Assembly (NCBI GenBank): GCA_020848745.1
Contig: JADLHM010000046.1
Coordinates: forward strand, 1-64,000
Source of the DNA: Deltaproteobacteria bacterium
GTDB lineage: Bacteria; Desulfobacterota; Binatia; UTPRO1
Length of the DNA stretch: 64,000 nt
Direction of reading: 5' to 3'
Below are positions 17,046 to 24,716 of the stretch, in pieces. Numbering within the stretch: the stretch's first letter is position 1; each line of letters begins with the position of its first letter. The notes under the pieces are model-generated. The model had not been told where the DNA came from and searched no databases. It was given only the letters and a program-made list of their open reading frames with translations. The position numbers and the translations under genes are program-made.

Positions 17046-17793
17046 AGCCTTCTACGGCAACGGCCTTCCGTACCTGAAGATCAGCCCCCTGCGGGGCAGC
17101 CTCATCGTCATCGAGGGTACGGACGGCGTCGGGCGCTCGACCCAGATCGAACAGCTCACGCGTTGGCTCGAGGTCCAGGGGTACGGGGTGGTCAATACCG
17201 GGTGGACCCGTTCACCGCTGCTCGCCGAGACCATCAACGAGGCGAAAGCCGGGCACGAGCTGAACGTCACGACGTTCAGCCTGCTCTATGCCGCGGACTT
17301 CGCAGATCGGCTCGAGAACCAGATCATCCCCGCGCTTCGCGCGGGCTTCATCGTGGTCGCCGACCGCTACATGTACACCGCGTTCGCGCGCAACGCGCTC
17401 ATGGGTGCCGATGCGGAATGGACCCGCAAGCTCTTTGGCTTCGCCGTGGTGCCCGACCTGATCCTCTACTTGCGGATCGACGTCAAGCATCTGGTCCCGC
17501 GCGTACTCGAGTCCAAGGGAATGGACTACTGGGAGTCCGGGATGCACCTGAAGCTCGGCAGCGACATCTTCGAATCGTTCCGTCGCTATCAGGCACGCAT
17601 CCTTCGCGAGTACGAGCGCATGGCGGGCGAGTTCGGCTTCGTCACCGTCGACGCGCAGCAACCGGTCGACGCGATCCAGGCCGAGCTGCGGACGGTGATC
17701 GGTCGCTACCTCGCCGGCGAGCCGCCATCGAACCGGTCGCGTGCGACGAGCCGCCGACGGCCGCGTCACGTCGCGCCTCGTCGACGCCGATGA
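17029..17793 (+). CDS. Second thymidylate-kinase-like protein with Arg in place of the P-loop Lys
   Basis: A 254-residue paralogue of the upstream gene, sharing the order P-loop, AADFADRL, ADRYMYTAFARN, PDLILYLRIDV and a lid with YWESGMHLKLGSDIFESF. The P-loop reads GTDGVGRST, so the invariant Lys is Arg36. Such a change usually weakens or abolishes phosphoryl transfer in P-loop kinases. It starts with GTG, overlapping the first gene by 17 bases, and its stop overlaps the phosphatase-like gene start (ATGA). The last 30 residues are Arg-rich. Because Tmk proteins dimerise, an active/inactive heterodimer is possible; that is inference. It may alternatively be a still-active enzyme using Arg. 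Confidence 0.8.
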   Translation: MHDADKAFYGNGLPYLKISPLRGSLIVIEGTDGVGRSTQIEQLTRWLEVQGYGVVNTGWTRSPLLAETINEAKAGHELNVTTFSLLYAADFADRLENQIIPALRAGFIVVADRYMYTAFARNALMGADAEWTRKLFGFAVVPDLILYLRIDVKHLVPRVLESKGMDYWESGMHLKLGSDIFESFRRYQARILREYERMAGEFGFVTVDAQQPVDAIQAELRTVIGRYLAGEPPSNRSRATSRRRPRHVAPRRRR

Positions 17794-19172
17794 CTGCGGG
17801 TATGGAACACCCCCGATGTCGCCTCACGCCGATCGTGCTCGCCGCGTTGCTGAGCACGCTCCTCGGATCGCTCCGGGCCGCGGAAGGTCGCGTGCTCCTG
17901 ATCGTCGTCGACGGGCTCGACGCGCGCGAGATCACTCCCGAGGTCACGCCGATCCTGGCCCGGGCATGGCAGAGCGCGTCCTGGTGCCCCGGGGTCCGCG
18001 GCGTCGCCTCGATGCCGACCCGGACGAACTCGAATCACGCGACCCTCGTCACCGGCGTGGAGCCGGAAGCGCATGGCATCACCGGCAATGCCGTCTGGGA
18101 TCGACGCACCGGACGTGTTCGCAAGTTGGGGCGCGCTGCCGACCTACAGACGGAGACCATCTTCACCATTGCCCGAAGGGCGAATCGCGGCCTCCGAACC
18201 GCCGCCGCCGTCGGCAAGCCGAAGCTCGGCGCGATGTTTGCCGGCGACGACGCGCATCAGGTGCCCCCCGACGAGCTCTGGGACGCCAGCACCGCCTCGG
18301 ACTCCGCGCGTGACGAGATCACGCGCTACGCCTACGACGGCACCACCCTGGCCGCCGCACGGGCGCTCGTCGAACATGCCGGAGCGGATTTCGTTCTCGT
18401 GAATCTCGCCGACGTCGACCGTGTCAGCCACGGGTACGGACCGCAGGCGCAACAAGCCGTCGAGACTCGCCGCCGCACCGACGCGGCGCTCGGCACCTTC
18501 CTCGAATGGCTGACGACGCGCCCGGACTGGAGCACGACGACGGTCATCGTCACGGCCGACCACGGCTTCGACGCGATCCGCGAGAAGCCCGTGCGCTTCG
18601 CGGAGGTCCTGGCCGCCGCCGATCTTCGCGGGCTCGAGGTGGTCGGCGAGGGAGGAACCGCACACGTGTACCTCACGCGACCCTCGAACCCGAGTCGCGA
18701 CGCTGCCACGCTCGCCGCCGCGCGACGCGTCGCACTCGGGCAGCCGAGCATCGCCGAGGTCTTGTACGTGCGGTCGAACCCTGCCGACAGTGACACGCGC
18801 TACACGCTCGGGGCGATCCATCCGGACTGGCACCTCGGCCACGAGCGCACCGGGGACCTCCTCCTGGTCACGAAGCCAGGATTCCAGATCGTCGACGGCA
18901 GCAGGGAGGAGGCCAAGCTGCTCGGTAACCACGGGGGCCCCGCCGAACGCATGGTTCCCGTGATCGCCGTCGGCGGCGCCACGACCTCCGAGCCATCCGG
19001 TTGCGAGGACGTGACCTCGGCGGACATCGGACGAACCGTCCAAGCCTGCCTTGGCCTTCCCGAAACGCGCCGCCTCGACGGTCGTCCGATCGCACCGGGA
19101 GCGCGCGGACGCGTCCTTCCCGGCATCTGCCCCCCCGTGGCGGTCGTCACGCCGCCCGTCACGGTGCCGTAA
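17790..19172 (+). CDS. Exported alkaline-phosphatase-superfamily enzyme (type I phosphodiesterase-like)
   Basis: A 460-residue protein with a signal peptide (ATG at 17790 overlapping the previous stop, or ATG at 17802). Metal and nucleophile motifs are clear: VVDGLDAREI, then MPTRTNSNHATLVTGVEPEAHGI, where Thr of RTNSNH should be the nucleophile, DVDRVSHGYG, and VIVTADHGFD. These match the phosphodiesterase/nucleotide-pyrophosphatase and alkaline phosphatase superfamily. It would cleave phosphomonoesters or diesters in the periplasm. The ATGA overlap with the second kinase-like gene suggests a functional link, while the PhoB/PhoR-type pair 140 bases downstream hints at phosphate control; both are inference. 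Confidence 0.88.
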   Translation: MTAGMEHPRCRLTPIVLAALLSTLLGSLRAAEGRVLLIVVDGLDAREITPEVTPILARAWQSASWCPGVRGVASMPTRTNSNHATLVTGVEPEAHGITGNAVWDRRTGRVRKLGRAADLQTETIFTIARRANRGLRTAAAVGKPKLGAMFAGDDAHQVPPDELWDASTASDSARDEITRYAYDGTTLAAARALVEHAGADFVLVNLADVDRVSHGYGPQAQQAVETRRRTDAALGTFLEWLTTRPDWSTTTVIVTADHGFDAIREKPVRFAEVLAAADLRGLEVVGEGGTAHVYLTRPSNPSRDAATLAAARRVALGQPSIAEVLYVRSNPADSDTRYTLGAIHPDWHLGHERTGDLLLVTKPGFQIVDGSREEAKLLGNHGGPAERMVPVIAVGGATTSEPSGCEDVTSADIGRTVQACLGLPETRRLDGRPIAPGARGRVLPGICPPVAVVTPPVTVP

Positions 19173-19309
19173 CGATCCGGTCGTCCTGGAGCCCTCCGCC
19201 GCACGGCAACTTCATCGTGCCGTTACATGCAGGGAACGCCGGCGTCACGGAACGACGGGTACAGGCAGGACATGCGGCGTCTCTGGGCTTCTGGTACAGG
19301 AAGCGACCC

Positions 19310-20041
19310 ATGACTCAGCGCGGGGACGGCCGCAAGCGCAAGATCCTGGTCGTCGAGGACGAGAAGGACATCCGCGACCTACTCCGTTACAACCTCGAGC
19401 AGGATGGGTTCTTCGTCCTCGAAGCCGACGAGGGCGAGCTGGCCCTGGCGTTGGTGAAGCGCGAGCGACCGGCGTTGGTCGTTCTCGATCTCATGCTGCC
19501 GGGAATGTCGGGGCTCGACATCTGTCGCGCCCTCCGCCACGACGACGAAACGTCCACGGTTCCGATCCTGATGTTGACCGCGCGTGCGGCCGAAGTCGAC
19601 AAGGTCGTCGGTCTCGAGATTGGTGCGGACGATTACGTCACCAAACCGTTCAGTCCGCGCGAGCTGCTCGCCCGCATCAAGGCCGTCCTACGGCGCGCGC
19701 ATGGCCACGACGCCTCGCGGCCACACGAGTTCTTCGAGCGCGGCCGGCTGCGCATCGACTTCGACACCCATCAGGCCTTCCTCGACGGGCAGGAGGTGAA
19801 GCTCAGTCTTCGCGAGTTCGAGCTGTTGTCGTTCCTCGTCCGTCACCCCAACCGCGTCTTCGAGCGCACGCAGCTGCTCGATCTGGTCTGGGGTCGCGAT
19901 ACCTACGTCGAGCCGCGTACGGTGGACGTGCACGTTCGACGTCTCCGTACGCGTATCGAGCGCGACGATCGCAAGCCCGAGTTGATCCTCACCGTGCGCG
20001 GCGTCGGCTACAAGTTCAACGATGCGGCCCTGGACGCCTAG
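19310..20041 (+). CDS. OmpR/PhoB-family response regulator
   Basis: A 243-residue regulator. The receiver domain begins KILVVEDEKDIRD and has the phospho-acceptor Asp60 in VVLDLMLPGMSG, the Thr of LMLTARA and the conserved Lys in YVTKPFSPREL. After a linker the winged-helix domain shows LSLREFELLSFLVRHPNRVFER and RTVDVHVRRLRTRIE, the DNA-recognition helix of PhoB/OmpR proteins. Sequence similarity to PhoB is strong (ending VRGVGYKF). It overlaps the kinase gene by 20 bases. I do not assign phoB as a symbol because no pst genes are present. ATG at 19310 is chosen; upstream frames lack a receiver. Confidence 0.93.
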   Translation: MTQRGDGRKRKILVVEDEKDIRDLLRYNLEQDGFFVLEADEGELALALVKRERPALVVLDLMLPGMSGLDICRALRHDDETSTVPILMLTARAAEVDKVVGLEIGADDYVTKPFSPRELLARIKAVLRRAHGHDASRPHEFFERGRLRIDFDTHQAFLDGQEVKLSLREFELLSFLVRHPNRVFERTQLLDLVWGRDTYVEPRTVDVHVRRLRTRIERDDRKPELILTVRGVGYKFNDAALDA

Positions 20042-21812
20042 ACTCGTCCTCTATTTCCTGCTGCCGACCCTGGTGACGTTTCCGCTGCTCGTGACGGGCG
20101 GATACGTGCTGGCGCGCCACGCGCTGGTCGGGATCGCCGACCAGGTCGCGGGGACCGCGGCCGTCGAGGAGGCACGCGCGATCGGAGCCAGGCTTCCTCC
20201 GGATCTCGCCGCCGCCGCGGGTCAGCGCCATTGCCACGACGAGGTCCACGGCAGCGTCGTGCGCTTGACCGTCATCGCGGCCCAAGGACACGTCCTCTGC
20301 GACACCGAAGCGGATCCGGCCGGCATGGTGAATCACGCCTCGCGTCCCGAGGTCCTCGAAGCCCTCGCACATGGGGCGGGCATCGCACGACGCGACAGCT
20401 CGACGCTGCGACGTCCGCTCCTCTACGTCGCCGTCCGCCTCGGTGACGGCGCGGCCACACGCATCGTCCGAATCGCCATCCCGACCGAGCTCGTGGCCGG
20501 CGCGGAGCGCCGCCTCGACGCTATCGTGCTCTGCACCATCCTCGCGACCGCCGTTTTGGCGGTCGTGCCGGCTCTGTACCTCGGGCAGCGCCTGGCCAGG
20601 CGTCTGGCCCGTATGGTGGCCTTTTCGCGCGCGGTCGCCTCCGGCGACCTCACCGCGCGCCTCTCGGCCTCGCGCCGCGACGAGCTCGGTGAGCTCGAGC
20701 AGAGTCTCGACGAGATGAGCCGCCAGCTCCGGATGTGGCTCACGGGCATGCAGGCGGAAAGCGACAAGGTCCGCGGCATCCTGGGAGCGATGATCGAGGG
20801 AGTCGTCGTGATCTCCGCCAACGGCAAGATCATCCTCATGAATCGTCGCGCGGAGGAGATCTTCGGTCTCGATCCGGACACCGACTACCATGGACGTCCG
20901 CTCATCGAGACCTGTCGCGATCACGAGCTCCAGGAGCTCCTGCGCGAGACCGTCGCGACCGGCATCCAGGTCTCCCTACGCGAGATCACCCTCGCGGACG
21001 AAGCCAAGCGCCATCTCGCCGTCAGCGTCGCGCCGCTCGCGGACCGCATCGGCTTCGTGCTCGTGTTCCACGACATCACGGAGATCAAGCGCCTCGAGAC
21101 GATGCGGCGCGACTTCGTCGCCAACGTGAGCCACGAGCTCCGTACGCCGCTCACCGCGATTCGAGGCTACACCGAGACGCTGCTGAGCGGGGCCATCGAC
21201 GACCCGGCTCGGGCGCGGAGCTTTCTCGGCGTCATCGATCGCCACTCGGAACGTCTCAGTCGCCTGATCGACGACCTGTTGACGCTCTCGGATCTCGAGC
21301 TCGGCAAGACTCCCGTCAAGAAGGAGGCAGTTCTCCTGGAGTCGCTGGTGGACGAGGCGTTCGAGGTCCTCGGCGCCAGGGCGCGCCGCGGCAACGTCAC
21401 GCTCGTCACGGAGCTTCCGCCCGGGCTACCGCTCGTGCTCGGCGACGGAGATCGCCTCCAGCAGGTCCTGATCAATCTCGTAGACAACGCCGTGAAGTAC
21501 ACCCCGGCCGGAGGCACCGTCACGATCGGTTCCCGTGTTCCACCGCACCCCGACACGTCGATGATCGAGGTGAGCGTCACCGATACCGGCCTCGGAATTC
21601 CCGCGGAGGAAATTCCACGTCTGACGGAGCGATTCTATCGCGTCGACAAGGCGCGCTCGCGCGAGCTCGGCGGCACCGGACTCGGACTCGCGATCGTGAA
21701 GCATATCGTGCAAGCGCACCATGGGAAGCTGATCATCACCAGCACGCCCAACGTGGGCACCTGCGTGAAGTTCATCATCCCAAGGTGGAGCGCACGCGAA
21801 GAATCGTCCTAG
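20022..21812 (+). CDS. PhoR-type sensor histidine kinase
   Basis: A 596-residue membrane kinase: first membrane helix about residues 9-30, a periplasmic loop to about 165, second helix about 168-190, a HAMP domain (about 192-245), a PAS domain (about 250-350) and the HisKA box VSHELRTPL with His371. The ATPase shows NLVDNAVKYTP, DTGLGIP and GGTGLGLAIVKH. The order is that of PhoR/ResE kinases, with a longer periplasmic domain than Escherichia coli PhoR. Translation starts within the last codons of the response regulator gene, so the pair is co-expressed. A likely role is phosphate- or envelope-stress sensing, consistent with the upstream phosphatase-like gene; the signal is unproven. Confidence 0.92.
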   Translation: MRPWTPRLVLYFLLPTLVTFPLLVTGGYVLARHALVGIADQVAGTAAVEEARAIGARLPPDLAAAAGQRHCHDEVHGSVVRLTVIAAQGHVLCDTEADPAGMVNHASRPEVLEALAHGAGIARRDSSTLRRPLLYVAVRLGDGAATRIVRIAIPTELVAGAERRLDAIVLCTILATAVLAVVPALYLGQRLARRLARMVAFSRAVASGDLTARLSASRRDELGELEQSLDEMSRQLRMWLTGMQAESDKVRGILGAMIEGVVVISANGKIILMNRRAEEIFGLDPDTDYHGRPLIETCRDHELQELLRETVATGIQVSLREITLADEAKRHLAVSVAPLADRIGFVLVFHDITEIKRLETMRRDFVANVSHELRTPLTAIRGYTETLLSGAIDDPARARSFLGVIDRHSERLSRLIDDLLTLSDLELGKTPVKKEAVLLESLVDEAFEVLGARARRGNVTLVTELPPGLPLVLGDGDRLQQVLINLVDNAVKYTPAGGTVTIGSRVPPHPDTSMIEVSVTDTGLGIPAEEIPRLTERFYRVDKARSRELGGTGLGLAIVKHIVQAHHGKLIITSTPNVGTCVKFIIPRWSAREESS

Positions 21813-21828
21813 ACTCCCGCGCGCGAGA

Positions 21829-23181
21829 TCACGGAGTTCGCGGCACGAAACGCGGAGCCTTCACGGAGCCGGCCACCGCAAACGGCACGATCGCCGATCC
21901 CGAGGGATCGAGAAAAGAAGCGACGAGCGCGCCGGACGGCGCGAACTCGCGCACCAGCGCGGGAGGAAGGCGCACCGTTCCGCGCCCTTCGACGTCGCCG
22001 TCCGCGCGCACACGGACTTCGCCTCCGGCCACGACCTCGCCAGATGCCACGTACACTCGGGATAGACGCCACACGCCTCGCCGCCAGGCGAAGGCGGCGC
22101 GCAACTCGTCGAACGGCAAGTCCGGTCCCGCAAGAAGCGGGGCTGCCGCGGCCAGCGCAAGGTGCGCCGTACGATCCAGCGCGAGCACCTGTACGGGGCC
22201 GCCGCCGACAAGGCGACCGCCGCGCACGGCCACGCGGCCATCGAGATGGACGCCGGCGGGAGCACGCTTCACGTCGAAGCGCATCTCGGCGCGACCCTCG
22301 ATCCGGACTCCGAACGGCATGAGCGCGCTCGCAGAGACTTCGCGGCCCGCCACGGTGAGCACGAAGGGACCGCCGTCGGTCCGCACCATCCCCGTCACGT
22401 CGAGCGTGCCGCCGCCGAGCCGGCCACGGAGCGCGATCCGACCCTCAGTATCGCGTAGCTCCATCCCTCCGGTGATACCTTCGAGCGTCGAGGATTCCGA
22501 GGCGTCATCCCGGAGTACGACAGTGCCGTCGACGACGTCCACGCGCTCGACGGCATCGAGGGTCGCGAGCACACGATCGGCCACCTCGGGCGCCGTGACG
22601 ACCGCGATCGCCGGACGCGCCACCTCGAGACGTGGCCGGACGAACACGAGCCGCCGGAGCGACGAGTCGCCCGCAACGAGTGACGCAAGCGCGACGGTTG
22701 CCGCGACCTCATCCGCGGTGAAGATATACTTGCCGTGCTCGTAACGTAGGCGCTGCAAACCGACGATGAACGTCCCGGACGGGCCGAGCCGACCGCGGAT
22801 CGCCTCGATTCGGACGTCGGCGTCGAACCATCGGCTCGCCACACGAGCGACCGCGGAGCTGAAGCCCAGCACCGGACGCCGCGCCGCCACGAGCGCCACG
22901 CCGGCAAGCGCGATCGCCAGGGTCGCCGCCCACGCCAGACGGCGCCACGACGAGCGCGGAGGTCGAGTCCCGGACGCTCGTGTCCCCGCGTCGGCGGCAC
23001 GCGAACCGGTCATTCGCGTCGCGGCCAGACCGGCCGCAACCACATCGAGACAGCTCCGACAACGGGCCACGTGCGGTGCGAGCGCGTCACGCTCGGTCTC
23101 GTTCGAGCGACCCTCGAGAAAGGCCCCGAGCCGTTCGTCGTCCGGACACGGATCCGTGTCGCGCACTTCCTCGCTCGTCAT
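21829..23181 (-). CDS. Zinc-finger anti-sigma factor fused to an AsmA-like domain
   Basis: A 450-residue membrane protein. The first 55 residues form an anti-sigma zinc-binding domain: CPDDERLGAFLEG and HVARCRSC (His-x3-Cys-x2-Cys). A membrane helix follows at about 81-101. The remaining 350 residues, periplasmic by topology, read as a repetitive beta-rich region (VRIEAIRGRLGPSGTFIVGLQRLRYEHG, then many GG-turns), similar to AsmA/TamB-type proteins that bind or move envelope lipids. It overlaps the sigma gene start by four bases (ATGA). A sensor domain of this kind on an anti-sigma factor is unusual, see findings. Confidence 0.82.
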   Translation of the reverse strand: MTSEEVRDTDPCPDDERLGAFLEGRSNETERDALAPHVARCRSCLDVVAAGLAATRMTGSRAADAGTRASGTRPPRSSWRRLAWAATLAIALAGVALVAARRPVLGFSSAVARVASRWFDADVRIEAIRGRLGPSGTFIVGLQRLRYEHGKYIFTADEVAATVALASLVAGDSSLRRLVFVRPRLEVARPAIAVVTAPEVADRVLATLDAVERVDVVDGTVVLRDDASESSTLEGITGGMELRDTEGRIALRGRLGGGTLDVTGMVRTDGGPFVLTVAGREVSASALMPFGVRIEGRAEMRFDVKRAPAGVHLDGRVAVRGGRLVGGGPVQVLALDRTAHLALAAAAPLLAGPDLPFDELRAAFAWRRGVWRLSRVYVASGEVVAGGEVRVRADGDVEGRGTVRLPPALVREFAPSGALVASFLDPSGSAIVPFAVAGSVKAPRFVPRTP

Positions 23182-23798
23182 GCCGGCCCTCCGAGGAGCC
23201 GCCGAAGTCGTTCCAGTAGTCGACTCTTACGTACGTATGCGGCGTTCATCGTGACTCCCAGGATCTCCGCGACGTCGTCGAGGGATCGACCGCGCACCAG
23301 GTGCAGCTCCGCCAGCAGGCGATCCTTCGGCGCCAACTGTCCCATCGCCCGATCCAGACGTTCGGCGGCCTCTGCTCCTTGCAAGGCCGCCTCGGGATCG
23401 CCCCCCGCGTTTCGGAGCGATCGCCGGAGTTCGATCATGTGCGGCGTATCGTCGTCCAGCGGAACGAGACGCCCCTCGCGTCGCAACCGGTCGATGGCCA
23501 TCCGAACCGCCACCACCTTGAGCCATCCCGCGAACGAGCATCCGTGTCGTCCCGCGAACGTCCGGAGCTTTCGGCCGTCGTCACGCAACAACGCTACGAA
23601 TACCTCGTGGGTCAGGTCGTCCGTCAGGTCGCTACGCCCGCGGCTCCGGAAGGCCAGAAACCGCGAGATCGCGTCTCGGACGACACCGCCGAACTCGTCG
23701 ACCAGCCGCTCTGCGGCACCCGCCTCGCCGGCCAGAAAGGCCTCGAGGACGGGATCCATCCGGTCCGGCCCCCCATCGTCCGGAGACCGATCAGACAT
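23178..23798 (-). CDS. ECF-type RNA polymerase sigma factor
   Basis: A 206-residue sigma factor with region 2 (about residues 30-95, containing LTDDLTHEVFVALLRD and FAGWLKVVAVRMAIDRLRRE) and region 4 (about 145-200, LAPKDRLLAELHLVRGRSLDDVAEILGVTMNAAYVRKSRLLERL). Regions 1.1 and 3 are absent, as in ECF sigma factors. The start ATG at 23798 avoids a long unsupported N-terminal extension. The stop overlaps the anti-sigma gene by four bases, so the two are stoichiometrically coupled and the sigma factor is likely sequestered at the membrane. Target promoters and inducing signal are unknown. Up to about 580 bases upstream no assured gene is seen. Confidence 0.9.
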   Translation of the reverse strand: MSDRSPDDGGPDRMDPVLEAFLAGEAGAAERLVDEFGGVVRDAISRFLAFRSRGRSDLTDDLTHEVFVALLRDDGRKLRTFAGRHGCSFAGWLKVVAVRMAIDRLRREGRLVPLDDDTPHMIELRRSLRNAGGDPEAALQGAEAAERLDRAMGQLAPKDRLLAELHLVRGRSLDDVAEILGVTMNAAYVRKSRLLERLRRLLGGPA

Positions 23799-24377
23799 GA
23801 CCGGGATACGTGAAAGATTCGCGCTCCCGGCGCGTCCTGGGGGCATGGACGCAACGGCGTGGAGCATTCTCGGAGCCACCGCCACGGCGGGTCCGTGGGT
23901 GGCGCGATGGGCGTATCGAGCGGGTCGACGCACTGGCGGAAGAAAGACGACGCCGTGGCGCCCGATCTTTCAGCTGGTCGACCACCGAACGCATTGCCTC
24001 GGTCACGACAGCCGCCGGGTCCGGAGCGATCTCGGCGCCATCCTGCCGCTCTCTCCCGCCGCCTGGACCGAATTGTCGGCGATGCGTCGGCCCGTCCCGG
24101 TCTCGCGCATGCCGGTGCGCGCCGCCGCTCGGACACCGTGACGCCGCTCGGCGCCTTCGCGGCCGGGGTGGTCCTGCAAGTCGCCGTCGGCATCGTCGCG
24201 TACCATCGGGGATGCCGTCACGGACGCGTCCGACTTCCGGCAAACCTCGTGGGTGAGCTTCGCGACCACAAGCTGCGCTGCCTCGGCGAGGACGCCGGGC
24301 GCGTGGACCTCGAGATCGCCCTCTTGTGCGAGCCAGATCTCCAGGCGCCGGGCGTACGGAAGATCACGTCGCGATAG
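23799..24377. other. 579-base region without an assured gene
   Basis: The interval lies between the sigma factor start and the 78-residue gene. On the minus strand, a frame directly following the stop at 24378-24380 stays open to 24003, with G/C-rich third positions and gene-like phrases (LPYARRLEIWLAQEGDLEVH), but has no ATG and only a GTG at 24269. Frames on the plus strand look like shadows. I see no convincing promoter, repeat or RNA gene. It may be a decayed gene or a second cistron with an unusual start. Confidence 0.4.
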
Positions 24378-24614
24378 TCAGCCGTTGATCTCGTGGAAGA
24401 GGTACGGTGCCGCCTCGGCCATCATCTCCTGCAGGATGGTCTTGAGCCCCTTCTCTCCATCCTCGAGTCGGCCGACGAGGCCGGAGAGCACCGCGAAATA
24501 GCGCTCCTTCTGCTCGAGGGTCATCGCCGGCAGTCGATCGTTCATGGCACGCGCGAAGCGCTCGTGCGTCATCCGGATCTGCTCCGCCAGGTCCCGTTCC
24601 AGGTCGTCGCTCAT
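24378..24614 (-). CDS. Small helical protein of unknown function
   Basis: A 78-residue protein, predicted to be almost wholly alpha-helical: MSDDLERDLAEQIRMTHERF at the start, then LPAMTLEQKERYFAVLSGLVGRLEDGEKGLKTILQEMM, ending YLFHEING. The even charge pattern and lack of Gly/Pro except at one turn (RLPAM) suggest a small helical bundle or an adaptor-type protein. Codon third positions are G/C-rich, as in its neighbours, supporting a real gene. The divergent sigma-54-type gene starts 102 bases upstream across a set of palindromes, so the two may be co-regulated. I do not recognise a family. Confidence 0.65.
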   Translation of the reverse strand: MSDDLERDLAEQIRMTHERFARAMNDRLPAMTLEQKERYFAVLSGLVGRLEDGEKGLKTILQEMMAEAAPYLFHEING

Positions 24615-24640
24615 GCGTCCTCCGTGCGTGCGGTGACGTC

Positions 24641-24689
24641 TACGCGTACCGTCGCTGGACGTCCAGCACCCCTATGACGTCCTAGTCAT
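24641..24689. promoter_or_regulatory. Palindrome cluster in a divergent promoter region
   Basis: Three inverted repeats lie in 49 bases: TACGCGTA (24641-24648), the perfect 14-base palindrome GCTGGACGTCCAGC (24654-24667) and ATGAC-6-GTCAT (24674-24689). They sit between the diverging starts at 24614 and 24717 and could be operators for a dimeric regulator. GACGTC recurs in the region. Confidence 0.45.
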
Positions 24690-24716
24690 GCAATCGGGAA
24701 TAGTGCGCACCGACGA

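Noticed and set aside
19203-19223. Inverted repeat ACGGCA-9-TGCCGT upstream of the PhoB-type gene
   Set aside because: Six pairs with a nine-base loop is common by chance at this GC content, and no PhoB-box pattern is present.
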